Part shown: piece by piece, positions 1 through 8,192 of the stretch
How positions within the stretch are numbered: the stretch's first letter is position 1
How the letters are laid out: the number at the start of each line of letters is the position of its first letter
Assembly: GCF_003807585.1 (NCBI RefSeq)
Contig: NZ_RMBX01000001.1
Location: 62,001 to 126,000 of the forward strand
Reading direction: 5' to 3'
DNA length: 64,000 nucleotides
Source: Chitinophaga barathri
Lineage (GTDB): Bacteria; Bacteroidota; Bacteroidia; Chitinophagales; Chitinophagaceae
The notes under the pieces: model-generated
Seen by the model: only the letters and a program-made list of their open reading frames with translations
Database searches by the model: none
What the model was told of the DNA's origin: nothing
Program-made: the position numbers and the translations under genes

Positions 1-505
1 CCGGCGCATTGTATTTGCGGGACGCGTCAAAGATGGCCATGCCTTCTGCCAGGGAGGCTGCCAGCGGTTTGTCGATGAATACTTTTTTGCCTGCTTTAAG
101 GGCGGGCAGCGCCTGCCGGAGATGCGGGCGGCCGTCGTTGGATTCCACCATTATCACATCCACTTTTGTTATGAGGTCATCTATGGACCCGGTCATTTCA
201 ACGCCGAGTTTTTTTAGCTCTTCCACGAAACCCGGCAAACGTTTCAGGTTATTTTCGATGTCGGGGCTGGCTTCCGCGAATGCGGCCATTACTTTAAACC
301 CTTCCAGGCCGGCTACAGGCGTGGGACTGTTAAAGCTTTTGGCGAAAGCTACGGCATGGGAACTATCGCAGCCGATGATACCGATGCGTACGGGATCGGC
401 CGAAGATGCGAATGCTTTAAAAGGTAAAGCGGCGGCCAGGCCGGCGCCTGCGGCGGCTGTTGAAAATGCCTGGAGGAACTTACGGCGGTCATACAATTGC
501 GTCAT
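1..505 (-). CDS. Gfo/Idh/MocA family oxidoreductase, Tat-exported (partial, C-terminus outside window)
   Basis: The start codon is at 505-503 and the frame runs off the left edge, leaving about 168 residues. The N-terminus reads MTQLYDRRKFLQ followed by an alanine-rich stretch, a twin-arginine signal typical of periplasmic Bacteroidota members of this family. After the signal comes a Rossmann-type strand and turn (VRIGIIGCDSSHA), and later the DVIMVESNDGRPH and KVFIDKPLA segments, which match the NAD(P)-binding domain of glucose-fructose oxidoreductase-like enzymes. These enzymes oxidise or epimerise sugars and polyols; the substrate cannot be read from the sequence. It is divergent from the operon at 984-5653 and shares its operator-bearing upstream region, so the two may be co-regulated (inference). 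The family call is firm. Confidence 0.85.
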   Translation of the reverse strand, partial: MTQLYDRRKFLQAFSTAAAGAGLAAALPFKAFASSADPVRIGIIGCDSSHAVAFAKSFNSPTPVAGLEGFKVMAAFAEASPDIENNLKRLPGFVEELKKLGVEMTGSIDDLITKVDVIMVESNDGRPHLRQALPALKAGKKVFIDKPLAASLAEGMAIFDASRKYNAP

Positions 506-593
506 GAGGAACAGTCTGATTAATTATACTGAATGATTCGGTTGACTACTTTAATATAGGTTAAATGGTTGAAACCGGGAAAGGAAAGGATAT

Positions 594-615
594 TTTCGTA
601 TACGTACCCGATATT
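594..615 (+). promoter_or_regulatory. Operator-like motif, copy 1
   Basis: It begins TTTCG and continues TATACGTACCCGATA. The central CGTATACG and GTAC parts make it an imperfect dyad. It matches copies 2 and 3 at most positions. Confidence 0.5.
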
Positions 616-664
616 TCATCAAAAATAAAGCTGACTGGCAGCTTATCTGATGTATATACCCGTA

Positions 665-686
665 TTTCGGGTACGCACCCGGAAAT
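665..686 (+). promoter_or_regulatory. Operator-like motif, copy 2
   Basis: It begins TTTCG and continues GGTACGCACCCGGAAAT. This is the most symmetric copy: CGGGTAC and GCACCCG form a near-perfect dyad centred on the CG at 674-675. Confidence 0.55.
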
Positions 687-869
687 TAGAAAATATTTCC
701 TGAAACTGCAAAGTATTTTAATCGGACTGGTGGATATTTCTCATTAAATAAAGGGAAATACGATATAATCGGAAGATTTACAATCAAGGAACATTCGGGT
801 ATTTCTGCAACTCCATCCCTCTCCTTTTTTCTGTATAAAATATTTGCATTTATGATCTCAGGCGTGTAC

Positions 870-891
870 TTTCGTGTACGTACCCGGAAAT
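870..891 (+). promoter_or_regulatory. Operator-like motif, copy 3
   Basis: It begins TTTCG and continues TGTACGTACCCGGAAAT. It is the copy nearest the transporter gene. The GTACGTAC core resembles the operator core of AraR-type regulators (GntR DNA-binding domain with a LacI-like sensor), which is an inference from motif shape only. Confidence 0.55.
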
Positions 892-983
892 CCCGTTAGT
901 TCCGGTCGTTTTTATACTGCTTTGCCGGCGAGATACCCTCCGGCATCTACCCGTTTTTTCGTTCTTCAGGAAACCAAAATTTA

Positions 984-2243
984 ATGCGCAACATGAACAA
1001 CACCACTGTTATGCAGGAGCCTCAGGCTGCGGTTACACCCGCCTCAAGGTACCGGACATGGCTGCAGGCCATCGGGCCTGGGCTCATCACCGCGGCGCTG
1101 GTATTCGGACCCAGCAAGATCACCATCACCTCCATGATGGGCGCCCGTTATGGTTACGATCTGCTCTGGCTCGTAGCCGTCGCTATCTTTTTTATGATCG
1201 TTTTTGCCACCATGGCCGCAAGAGTGGGCATTGCCACCAGCGAATCCCTTCTCACCACCATCGGCCGCAAATGGGGCAATGCGGCGCGTATCGGCATCGG
1301 TGTGGGCGTGTTTTTTGTCTGTGCATCGTTCCAGGCAGGCAACTCCATCGGCACCGGCATTGCTGTTGCCGAGGCTACCAACACCAGCCCGGTGATATGG
1401 ATTGTGGTGTTTAACATCCTGGCCATCGGTATGTTGTTTTTCAGGACCTTTTATAACATGCTGCAAAAAGTGATGATCGCCCTCATCGCATTGATGCTGG
1501 TGGCTTTTATGGCCACGTTCGTACTGTCCAAACCTTCCCTCTCCGGAATGGCGGGCGGTTTTGTGCCTTCAATTCCCGCCGGCTCGGAACAGCTGCTGAT
1601 CGCGTTTATGGCTTCCTGTTTTTCTATCGTGGGCGCCATTTATCAATCGTACCTGGTACAGGAAAGAAAACGCATCAGCCCCGAAGCAAAACAGACCGGC
1701 CGTGAAACCTACCCCGGCATGATCATCCTTGGCCTGCTGAGTGCTATTGTAATGGTATGCTCCGCCGCGGTACTGAACACCAAAGGCATCCCCGTGAACA
1801 CCGCCACAGACATGGCGCGCGCACTGGAGCCCATTTTTGGCAACTATGCCTCAGCCCTTTTCCTCTCCGGTCTTTTCGGCGCCTCTTTTTCTTCCCTCAT
1901 CGGCAACGCTTCCCTTGGCGGTACATTGCTGGGTGATGCGCTGGGATATGGCGGCCAGCTGCAATCTTCCATGGTGCGCGTATTTATCGGCGTTATTATG
2001 CTGGTAGGCGCCGTCATCGCCGTGATCTTCGGCAAGCTGCCCCTGGAAGTGATTGTACTGGCGCAGGCAGTGACCATTTTTATCGTACCGTTCATCGGCA
2101 TCGCATTGTACCTGACGGCGAACGACGGAAAGATCATGGGCCCTTATAAAAATACCCTGTTCATCAAAATCGCGGGCGCCGCGGGGCTCATCATCATGCT
2201 GCTGCTGGCAGCCAGTAACGTAAAAACTTTATTCTTCTCCTGA
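984..2243 (+). CDS. NRAMP-superfamily transporter with non-canonical metal site
   Basis: A 419-residue integral membrane protein with about 11 predicted helices. The start of TM1 (GPGLITAAL) and the following GARYGYDLLW are typical of the NRAMP/MntH family, which imports Mn2+ or Fe2+ with protons. The metal-binding DPGN motif of TM1 is replaced by FGPSK (residues 41-45). The TM6 motif MPH is also absent, with CFSIVGAIYQS at about 212-222. The metal-coordinating Asp, Asn and Met are therefore missing, and classical Mn2+ transport is doubtful. It heads an operon with a sugar or amino-acid type epimerase, lyase and amidohydrolase, so transport of an organic solute or an altered cation is possible (inference). 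The ATG at 984 is followed in frame by another at 993. Confidence 0.8.
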   Translation: MRNMNNTTVMQEPQAAVTPASRYRTWLQAIGPGLITAALVFGPSKITITSMMGARYGYDLLWLVAVAIFFMIVFATMAARVGIATSESLLTTIGRKWGNAARIGIGVGVFFVCASFQAGNSIGTGIAVAEATNTSPVIWIVVFNILAIGMLFFRTFYNMLQKVMIALIALMLVAFMATFVLSKPSLSGMAGGFVPSIPAGSEQLLIAFMASCFSIVGAIYQSYLVQERKRISPEAKQTGRETYPGMIILGLLSAIVMVCSAAVLNTKGIPVNTATDMARALEPIFGNYASALFLSGLFGASFSSLIGNASLGGTLLGDALGYGGQLQSSMVRVFIGVIMLVGAVIAVIFGKLPLEVIVLAQAVTIFIVPFIGIALYLTANDGKIMGPYKNTLFIKIAGAAGLIIMLLLAASNVKTLFFS

Positions 2244-2257
2244 TAACTCAATTTTTC

Positions 2258-3274
2258 ATGAAAAATATTCAAACAACCGTAGACAGACTGCTGCAGCCCT
2301 CCCCCGCCCTCGTAGCGGATATCGCCAAACTGGAAGGAGACATCCTCATCCTGGGCGTTGGCGGAAAGATCGGGCCGAGCCTGGCCAGGCTCGCAAGACA
2401 GGCGGTGAACCTTTCCGGCGTAGCCCGCAGGGTCATCGGCGTATCCCGCCTGACGGAGCCGGGGCTGAAAGAAGAGCTGGAATCCTATGGCGTGGAAGCC
2501 ATCGCCGCGGACCTGATGAATGAAAATGATCTCGCCGGGCTTCCCGATGCAAGGAATGTGCTTTACCTCGCCGGCACCAAGTTTGGCACCACCGGCAAAG
2601 AAGCCTTTACATGGGCTATGAACGCCTACCTGCCGGGCCGTGTGGCGGAGAAATATAAAAATTCGAAGATCGTGGTATACAGCACGGGCAATGTGTATCC
2701 TTTCACCCCGGTGTTTTCCGGCGGCGCGGATGAAAACACCGCTCCCGCTCCCGTGGGCGAATACGGTCAATCATGCCTCGGCCGTGAACGTGTGTTCGAA
2801 CATTTCTCCAACCAATACAATACCCCCATTCTCGTGTACCGCCTCAACTATGCCAATGACCTGCGTTATGGCGTATTGCTGGAGATCGCCAAAAATGTGC
2901 TGGCGGAAAAACCCATCGATCTGCGCATGGGCCATGTGAACGTGATCTGGCAGGGCGATGCGAACGAAATGGCGCTTCGCAGCTTCCACCAATGCAGCGC
3001 ACCGGCCAAATTCCTGAACATCACCGGCCCTGAAACGGCGCCCGTGCGCTGGATCGCGGAGCAGTTCGGGAAGATCATGAACAAAACGCCGCAGTTCATC
3101 AATGAGGAACAGCCTACTGCCCTGCTGAGCAACGCAGCGGAAAGTTTCCGTTTATTCGGCTACCCGAGGGTAGGCCTGCTGCAAATGATCGGGCTGACGG
3201 CCGAATGGCTCCAGCAGGGCGGCGCCACGATCCAAAAACCCACGCACTTCCAGGAAAGGGCCGGGAAATTCTGA
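2258..3274 (+). CDS. NAD-dependent epimerase/dehydratase-like protein (extended SDR, catalytic Lys replaced)
   Basis: A 338-residue extended short-chain dehydrogenase/reductase fold. GVGGKIG at 33-39 is the nucleotide-binding glycine motif, and VVYSTGNVYPF around 139-149 supplies the usual Ser/Thr strand. The active-site YxxxK appears as YGQSC, with Tyr169 present but Cys173 where Lys is expected. Canonical hydride-transfer chemistry may be impaired or altered. The C-terminal half (FLNITGPE onward) matches the substrate domain of nucleotide-sugar epimerases. It starts 14 bp after the transporter stop codon and is followed by the lyase gene in the same direction, so it is probably co-transcribed. 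The substrate is unknown. Confidence 0.8.
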   Translation: MKNIQTTVDRLLQPSPALVADIAKLEGDILILGVGGKIGPSLARLARQAVNLSGVARRVIGVSRLTEPGLKEELESYGVEAIAADLMNENDLAGLPDARNVLYLAGTKFGTTGKEAFTWAMNAYLPGRVAEKYKNSKIVVYSTGNVYPFTPVFSGGADENTAPAPVGEYGQSCLGRERVFEHFSNQYNTPILVYRLNYANDLRYGVLLEIAKNVLAEKPIDLRMGHVNVIWQGDANEMALRSFHQCSAPAKFLNITGPETAPVRWIAEQFGKIMNKTPQFINEEQPTALLSNAAESFRLFGYPRVGLLQMIGLTAEWLQQGGATIQKPTHFQERAGKF

Positions 3275-3428
3275 TGCCGGAAAATGATGTGATGTTCGCG
3301 GGAGCCTTGCAGGTAGCGGGCTGACGTTCAGCCGCCCTGTATTTCACACAACTCCCGATTATTTTACCCTGAACGTAAAATGTTACGGAAATCCGCCGGC
3401 TGACAACCGGCACTATCAACTTAATATC

Positions 3429-4463
3429 ATGCAACCATCTATAGAACAATTGCTTTATTCGGGCACGGTCATCCCCGCCCATCCGCTGGCGCTTACCGCG
3501 GAGTGTAAACTGGACGAAGCCCGGCAGCGCAGGCTTACACGTTATTACATCGCCGCCGGCGCGGGCGGCGTGGCTGTGGGCGTACACACCACCCAATTCG
3601 CCATCCGCCATCCTTCCATCAATCTATACGAAACCGTGCTGCGGCTGGCGGCGGAAGAAATAGAAAAGGCGGAACTGACCCGTCCTTTCATCAAAGTGGC
3701 CGGCGTTTGCGGGCCTACGGAGCAGGCCATAAAAGAAGCCCGCCTGGCGGCCGGCCTTGGCTACCACCTGGGCCTTGTAAGCCTGGGCGGGTTGCAGCAG
3801 CTGAGCGAGGAGCAATTGATCCAACATATTACAGCCGTTGCACAGGAGATCCCCGTTTTCGGATTTTATCTGCAACCTTCCGTAGGAGGGCGTATATTGA
3901 GTTACCATTTCTGGGAACAGCTGGCGGCCATCCCGAACGTAAAGGCCATCAAAACGGCCCCGTTCAACCGCTACCAGACCCTGGACGTGGTGCGTGCCGT
4001 ATGCAGCTCTCCCCGCCGGGACCAGATCGCGCTCTACACAGGGAACGATGACAATATCCTGGCAGACCTTCTCACCACCTACCGTTTCACCGTGAACGGG
4101 CAAACGGTGGAAAAAGGATTTGCCGGCGGGCTACTCGGGCACTGGTCCGTATGGACCAGCAATGTGGCTTCCCTTTTTGCGGACATCCGCCACATGAGCC
4201 CGCAGGAAGTATTGCGTACAGGCATCGCCGTTACAGACATGAATGCCGCGCTCTTTGATCCCTCCCATGCCTTTGCGGGCTCTATTGCCGGGATACACGA
4301 AGTACTCCGCAGGCAGGGCTTCCTGGAAGGCATCTGGTGCCTGGACCCGGAAGAGACCCTTTCCCCCGGCCAGCTGGAAGAGATCGACCGCGTTACGGCC
4401 GCATATCCCGAACTCACGGATGATGCGTTCGTCAGGGCATTCCTTGCGAAGGATAAAATTTGA
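3429..4463 (+). CDS. Dihydrodipicolinate synthase/N-acetylneuraminate lyase family protein
   Basis: A 344-residue class I aldolase of the DapA/NanA family. The Schiff-base lysine is Lys175 in VKAIKTAPF, and Tyr147 in FGFYLQPSVGG matches the conserved active-site tyrosine. The family forms or cleaves C-C bonds between pyruvate and an aldehyde, or dehydrates sugar acids. The protein is longer than DapA (about 290 residues) and the N-terminus AHPLALTAE differs from the TALVTPF of true DapA, so a catabolic lyase or dehydratase is more likely than lysine synthesis. It lies 154 bp after the epimerase, with a small 6-bp-stem hairpin at 3319-3333 between them, and almost touches the amidohydrolase gene. 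Confidence 0.85.
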   Translation: MQPSIEQLLYSGTVIPAHPLALTAECKLDEARQRRLTRYYIAAGAGGVAVGVHTTQFAIRHPSINLYETVLRLAAEEIEKAELTRPFIKVAGVCGPTEQAIKEARLAAGLGYHLGLVSLGGLQQLSEEQLIQHITAVAQEIPVFGFYLQPSVGGRILSYHFWEQLAAIPNVKAIKTAPFNRYQTLDVVRAVCSSPRRDQIALYTGNDDNILADLLTTYRFTVNGQTVEKGFAGGLLGHWSVWTSNVASLFADIRHMSPQEVLRTGIAVTDMNAALFDPSHAFAGSIAGIHEVLRRQGFLEGIWCLDPEETLSPGQLEEIDRVTAAYPELTDDAFVRAFLAKDKI

Positions 4464-4471
4464 TCTCGGAT

Positions 4472-5653
4472 ATGTTAAAAGAAAGGATCAGGGAAGAAGC
4501 CCACCGTTTGCACGAAGAAACCATCCATACAAGGCGGCACCTGCATGCTCACCCGGAGCTTTCGTTCTCAGAAGAAAACACTGCGGCCTATGTCGCATCC
4601 CGGCTGGACGCCATCGGCCTGGCATATGAAAAAATGGCCAATACCGGCCTCGTGGCCCTGCTGCATGGCAAAAAAGGGCCTTCGGACAAAGTGGTGGCGC
4701 TGCGCGCCGATATGGACGCGTTGCCCATCCTGGAGCTGAACGATGTGGTTTACAAATCCACCGTGCCCGGCGTTATGCATGCCTGCGGGCACGACGGGCA
4801 TACCGCGTCCCTGCTGGGTACAGCCGCCATCCTGAAATCACTGGAACATGAATTTGCCGGCACCGTGAAGTTTATCTTCCAGCCGGGCGAGGAATGCACC
4901 CCGGGCGGCGCCAGCATCATGATCCGCGAAGGCGTGTTACAAAACCCCGCCCCGCAAAACATCCTCGGCCAGCACGTAATGCCCGAACTGGAAACCGGCA
5001 GGATCGGGTTCCGGGCGGGAAGATACATGGCCAGCGCGGATGAGATCTACATCACCGTGGAGGGCAAGGGCGGCCACGGCGCCATGCCGCACACCACGAT
5101 AGACCCGGTGCTGATCACCAGCCATATGATCGTTGCGCTGCAGCAGATCGTAAGCCGAAACGCCAATCCCACCGTGCCTTCCGTATTATCGTTCGGCAAA
5201 GTGATCGCCAACGGCGCGCACAACGTGATACCGGACAAGGTAACGATAGACGGCACCTTCCGTACCATGGACGAAACCTGGCGATTTGAGGCGCACCGCA
5301 GGATCAAAGAAATGGCCCGCAGCATCGTGGAAAGCATGGGCGGCAGATGCGAAGTGAATATCACCGTGGGTTATCCCGTGCTGATCAACGAAGAAAAACT
5401 GACAGCGCGCACGCGTTCGCTCACGGAGGATTATGTTGGTAAAGAAAACGTAGTGGACCTCCCCATCTGGATGGCAGCGGAAGACTTTGCTTCTTATTCG
5501 CAGCTTACAGACGCCTGTTTTTACCGGCTTGGCGTAAGGAATGAAAAAAAAGGCATCACCTCCGGCCTGCATACCGCCACTTTCGACCTGGATGAAAAAA
5601 GCCTGGAGATCGGGTCAGGGTTGATGGCGTGGCTGGCGCTGAATAATTTGTAA
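4472..5653 (+). CDS. M20 family amidohydrolase (hippurate / N-acyl-amino-acid hydrolase type)
   Basis: A 393-residue binuclear metallohydrolase. Motifs in order (numbered from the ATG at 4472) are ADMDALPI at 79-86, MHACGHDGH at 102-110, the GEE pair near 139-141, the QHVMPE histidine at 168, and HTATFD near 367. These are the metal ligands and catalytic glutamate of the M20D/IAA-amino-acid hydrolase branch, which splits N-acyl or N-aryl amino acid amides. I chose ATG at 4472. A TTG at 4460, spaced 6 bp after AAGGA and overlapping the previous stop, is a real alternative. It is the last gene of the operon begun at 984 and is followed by a strong terminator. Confidence 0.9.
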   Translation: MLKERIREEAHRLHEETIHTRRHLHAHPELSFSEENTAAYVASRLDAIGLAYEKMANTGLVALLHGKKGPSDKVVALRADMDALPILELNDVVYKSTVPGVMHACGHDGHTASLLGTAAILKSLEHEFAGTVKFIFQPGEECTPGGASIMIREGVLQNPAPQNILGQHVMPELETGRIGFRAGRYMASADEIYITVEGKGGHGAMPHTTIDPVLITSHMIVALQQIVSRNANPTVPSVLSFGKVIANGAHNVIPDKVTIDGTFRTMDETWRFEAHRRIKEMARSIVESMGGRCEVNITVGYPVLINEEKLTARTRSLTEDYVGKENVVDLPIWMAAEDFASYSQLTDACFYRLGVRNEKKGITSGLHTATFDLDEKSLEIGSGLMAWLALNNL

Positions 5654-5695
5654 ACATTTACTCTCCATTCCAAATAAGGGGCTGATAAAGCCTGA

Positions 5696-5725
5696 AAAGG
5701 GGCAATAAATCGTTATTGCCCCTTT
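5696..5725. terminator. Bidirectional intrinsic terminator
   Basis: A perfect 13-bp stem (AAAGGGGCAATAA with its complement) closes a 4-base loop, with A and T runs built into the stem ends. It sits between the convergent amidohydrolase and esterase genes and can serve both. Confidence 0.85.
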
Positions 5726-5749
5726 GTTATTCGTTGATGATGCTCTTTC

Positions 5750-7033
5750 TTATTTCCCCTTCAGTTTGTCCATCAGCCAGTTGTTCATTTCCTCATGCTG
5801 ATCCGGATACGCCCAGTGGCCTGTCTCCAGGTACAGCGAAAGGTCTTTCGGCGCGGTGATCACGTTGTAGGACGAATACATGGACGTCGGCGGGCAGGTT
5901 TCATCATTGAAGCCCCAGGTGTAACGGCCGGGGGCTTTCAGGCGGCGGGCAAAGTTCACCACGTCGTAATAACCCGCGGTCACTACAAAATCCTTCCGGT
6001 CTTCGTTCCTGTGATAAAACACATGCGGCCATCCGCCTGCGCGGTTGTGCAGGTAACCGGTCACATCGCTGAGGGCGGGATACATGGCGGCAAGACATTT
6101 CACACGCGGGTCCAGAGCCGCCGTCACAATGGAAAGCGCACCGCCCTGGCTGCCGCCCTGTACGCCGAGGTTCTTACCATCATATTGCGGGAGGCTGGCG
6201 ATAAAATCGTTTGCACGCACACAGTTGAGATAAACGCGTTTGTAATAAAAACGGTCCTTGTCATCCATGTTGAACATCGGGTAACCGCTGAGCGCGCCGC
6301 TGGAAAGGCTGGTGTACACCGAAGGATCCAGGTTCACCGGGATGCCGTGGATGCCTATCTCGAAAGTGATCACGCCGGCCTCGGCTTTGGCAATATCTCC
6401 CGCGTAAGGCCTGATACCGGCGCCTGGTACACGCAGTACCGCCGGGTATTTCCCTTCTTTTTTCGGCAGGCACAAAATGCCGTACAGCCGGGACTGGCCG
6501 TAGCCCTGCAGATTCACCTGGTACACGTCCGCCTTTTCCGTACAACGTTCGGGCAGCAGGGTCATCCTCGCATCCAGGGGAACCCTGGAGAGCTCGGCTT
6601 TCCCTTTTTCCCAGAAACTGTCAAAGTCCGCGGGATTATCCACCGTAGGTTTGATCTTTTCAGGATCGTATCCCGCGGTGGCGAGGCGTTTGTAGGATTT
6701 ACCATTCACTTCGGCGGTAACGGCGCAGCGGAGGAAGCCGGGCGTGGTCATGGTGCCGCCTTCTATCACGATACTGCCGTTCGCAAGCGTTGCGGTTTGT
6801 TTGACAGCGGGTTTCATCTTTTCCGGGCCTACTTCGTAATCCAGTTTTACGTCTTTTACCGGGTTGCCGTTTTGGAATACGGTGACGGTGAACTTCGCCT
6901 TTTCACCGGTATGGTACAACCAGTTGGAATGATCGGGCGCCACCACCACTTTCACCACCTGTTCCACAGGCTGGGCCGCGGCTACCCCGGCAATGAACAA
7001 TAAGCCGGAGAGGATTTTTGAAAATTTGTACAT
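5750..7033 (-). CDS. Acetylxylan esterase / cephalosporin-C deacetylase-like esterase (CE7 type)
   Basis: A 427-residue secreted alpha/beta hydrolase. A signal peptide covers about residues 1-20 (MYKFSKILSGLLFIAGVAAA). An N-terminal beta-sandwich region (about 25-120) precedes the hydrolase domain. The nucleophile Ser295 lies in GGSQGG, and the likely acid and base are Asp377 (FNDETCPP) and His406 (ETGHW), which is the CE7 layout. Such enzymes remove acetyl groups from xylan and xylo-oligosaccharides in the periplasm. The start codon lies 4 bp after the end of the deleted esterase gene at 7038-7405, so the two formed one operon. All catalytic residues are present and the gene looks functional. 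Confidence 0.9.
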   Translation of the reverse strand: MYKFSKILSGLLFIAGVAAAQPVEQVVKVVVAPDHSNWLYHTGEKAKFTVTVFQNGNPVKDVKLDYEVGPEKMKPAVKQTATLANGSIVIEGGTMTTPGFLRCAVTAEVNGKSYKRLATAGYDPEKIKPTVDNPADFDSFWEKGKAELSRVPLDARMTLLPERCTEKADVYQVNLQGYGQSRLYGILCLPKKEGKYPAVLRVPGAGIRPYAGDIAKAEAGVITFEIGIHGIPVNLDPSVYTSLSSGALSGYPMFNMDDKDRFYYKRVYLNCVRANDFIASLPQYDGKNLGVQGGSQGGALSIVTAALDPRVKCLAAMYPALSDVTGYLHNRAGGWPHVFYHRNEDRKDFVVTAGYYDVVNFARRLKAPGRYTWGFNDETCPPTSMYSSYNVITAPKDLSLYLETGHWAYPDQHEEMNNWLMDKLKGK

Positions 7034-7037
7034 GCTT

Positions 7038-7405
7038 TTATTTTTTCAGAAAATAAATGAGGAATTGAAAGGCCTGTTCGTTGGAATGCGGATTGGGCGC
7101 ATGTTCCGCGCGGTTCGTCATCGCTACGCGGTGGCTGTAACCCAGCAGTTTATTCACGGCAACGGTATGGTTCAGCGCCACCCACCGCACGGGTGTATCT
7201 TCCGCCCCGCCGGACACCAGGAGAGTCGGCGGCGCTGCCAGTCTGCGGCGGTCTTTACGGGTGTGCCGTCATAAAACTTCAGCGGGCTGCGGTAAGTGCC
7301 GTATTGTGATTGGTAAACGTCCGGAACGGTAAAAAAACTATCTGCCTGCAAAACCTGGCTTTGGGCCGGGAAAGCCAGCAACAATAATGCGTGGAATAAT
7401 TTCAT
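7038..7405 (-). pseudogene. Esterase gene remnant with large internal deletion and frame change
   Basis: The 5' part encodes a signal peptide and about 60 residues ending DGTPVKTAADWQRRR, which resembles the N-terminus of secreted Bacteroidota alpha/beta hydrolases. Near 7230 the sequence jumps into a different frame that reads PTLLVSGGAEDTPVRW, continues through NRAEHAPNPHSNEQ and ends FLIYFLKK, a hydrolase C-terminus with its conserved His region. The nucleophile region and most of the catalytic domain are missing. The original frame stops after about 17 more codons. The simplest reading is one deletion of some hundreds of bases that also shifted the frame, leaving a dead gene upstream of the intact esterase. 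Confidence 0.8.
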
Positions 7406-8192
7406 GCGGGGGTACGGTTAAAGTTTCCGGGGTAAAAAGTAATAAAACAAAACCGGCCCTCAAAGCGCCGGAGGGAAAATTCACGAAGGGAACAGGCAAA
7501 GACTAAACGAACGGTCATCCACGGGCCTGAAGCGAAATGACGTAACATAGCAGGAAATATGGATGAATGGAGCGAAAAAGAATAAAGATGGCCAGCGGTA
7601 ACCGCGAAGCGTACCGGAAAGAAATATGCAGGGACGATGAAGATCATCTAAAGCGGTCGCATGGGGTGAAGAAGGGAGTATGACGCAGGTTAGAATAAAG
7701 TATGAGGGAAGTATAAGGCTTGCATCATACTGGTATAGTACTGGCATACCTGGACTTTACCTGGACTTTACTTGGACTTTACCTGGACTTACCTTGGACT
7801 TAGAAAGGAGTATTTTGAGGTTTTTTTTGGTTTTTTCAGCGCTTTTTGATGAAGCAGGACATTATTTACTTTAATAAACGGCAGTTTACCTGTTTTGCTA
7901 ATCTATCCAAACCCAACCGTTTTTGTTTAGAAAATAACAGCAAAAACCGTTCTCAAATTCCGCTTTTACACATTGCTGTCAGTCCGCAGTGAAGGCCGTT
8001 ACCTTGCAGCACACGTACTGACAGACGCGGTAAAGGCCGGCGCTGTCTTTTATCTATGCCAGCATTATACACCTGCCCAGGCGTTTGAGGATGCCTACGG
8101 CAGGGGTTTAAACGGAACTTAAAAAATGGATAATGTAACGGACCCGGGTATTCCTGCCCGGTCATTCCCCTGCATCAGCCTGTCCGCCGTCC
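7406..8192. other. 787-bp gene-free interval
   Basis: I see no convincing gene here; the short frames lack family features. It becomes AT-rich after about 7680, carries a short tandem repeat at 7748-7801, and has an 8-bp inverted repeat (CTGTCAGT at 7976-7983, ACTGACAG at 8017-8024). It lies upstream of the esterase remnant and downstream of the response regulator gene. Confidence 0.5.
7748..7801. repeat. Five tandem copies of an 11-bp unit
   Basis: The unit ACCTGGACTTT occurs at 7748 and 7759, ACTTGGACTTT at 7770, and slightly altered units at 7781 and 7791. The copies are contiguous and in phase except for 1-bp length changes. Confidence 0.8.

Larger units (their letters stand above)
506..983. 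promoter_or_regulatory. Divergent intergenic control region with three copies of an operator-like motif
   Basis: This 478-bp stretch separates the Gfo/Idh/MocA gene from the transporter operon and holds no convincing gene. It contains three same-orientation copies of a 22-bp motif (594, 665 and 870) built around GTACG(T/C)ACCCG, plus an imperfect AT-rich dyad at 681-700. The third copy lies 93 bp before the transporter start codon. The layout suggests cooperative or looping repression of one or both divergent transcripts. Confidence 0.6.

Noticed and set aside
565..747. 60-codon open frame in the divergent control region
   Set aside because: It is built over two of the operator-like motifs, has no family features, and its composition is that of intergenic DNA.
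5795..7003. Long plus-strand open frame opposite the CE7 esterase
   Set aside because: It is an antisense shadow of a gene with signal peptide and full catalytic triad; its translation is His/Arg-rich without motifs.
7748..7801. Possible CRISPR or coding repeat
   Set aside because: The units are 11 bp and contiguous without spacers, and no gene context supports coding.
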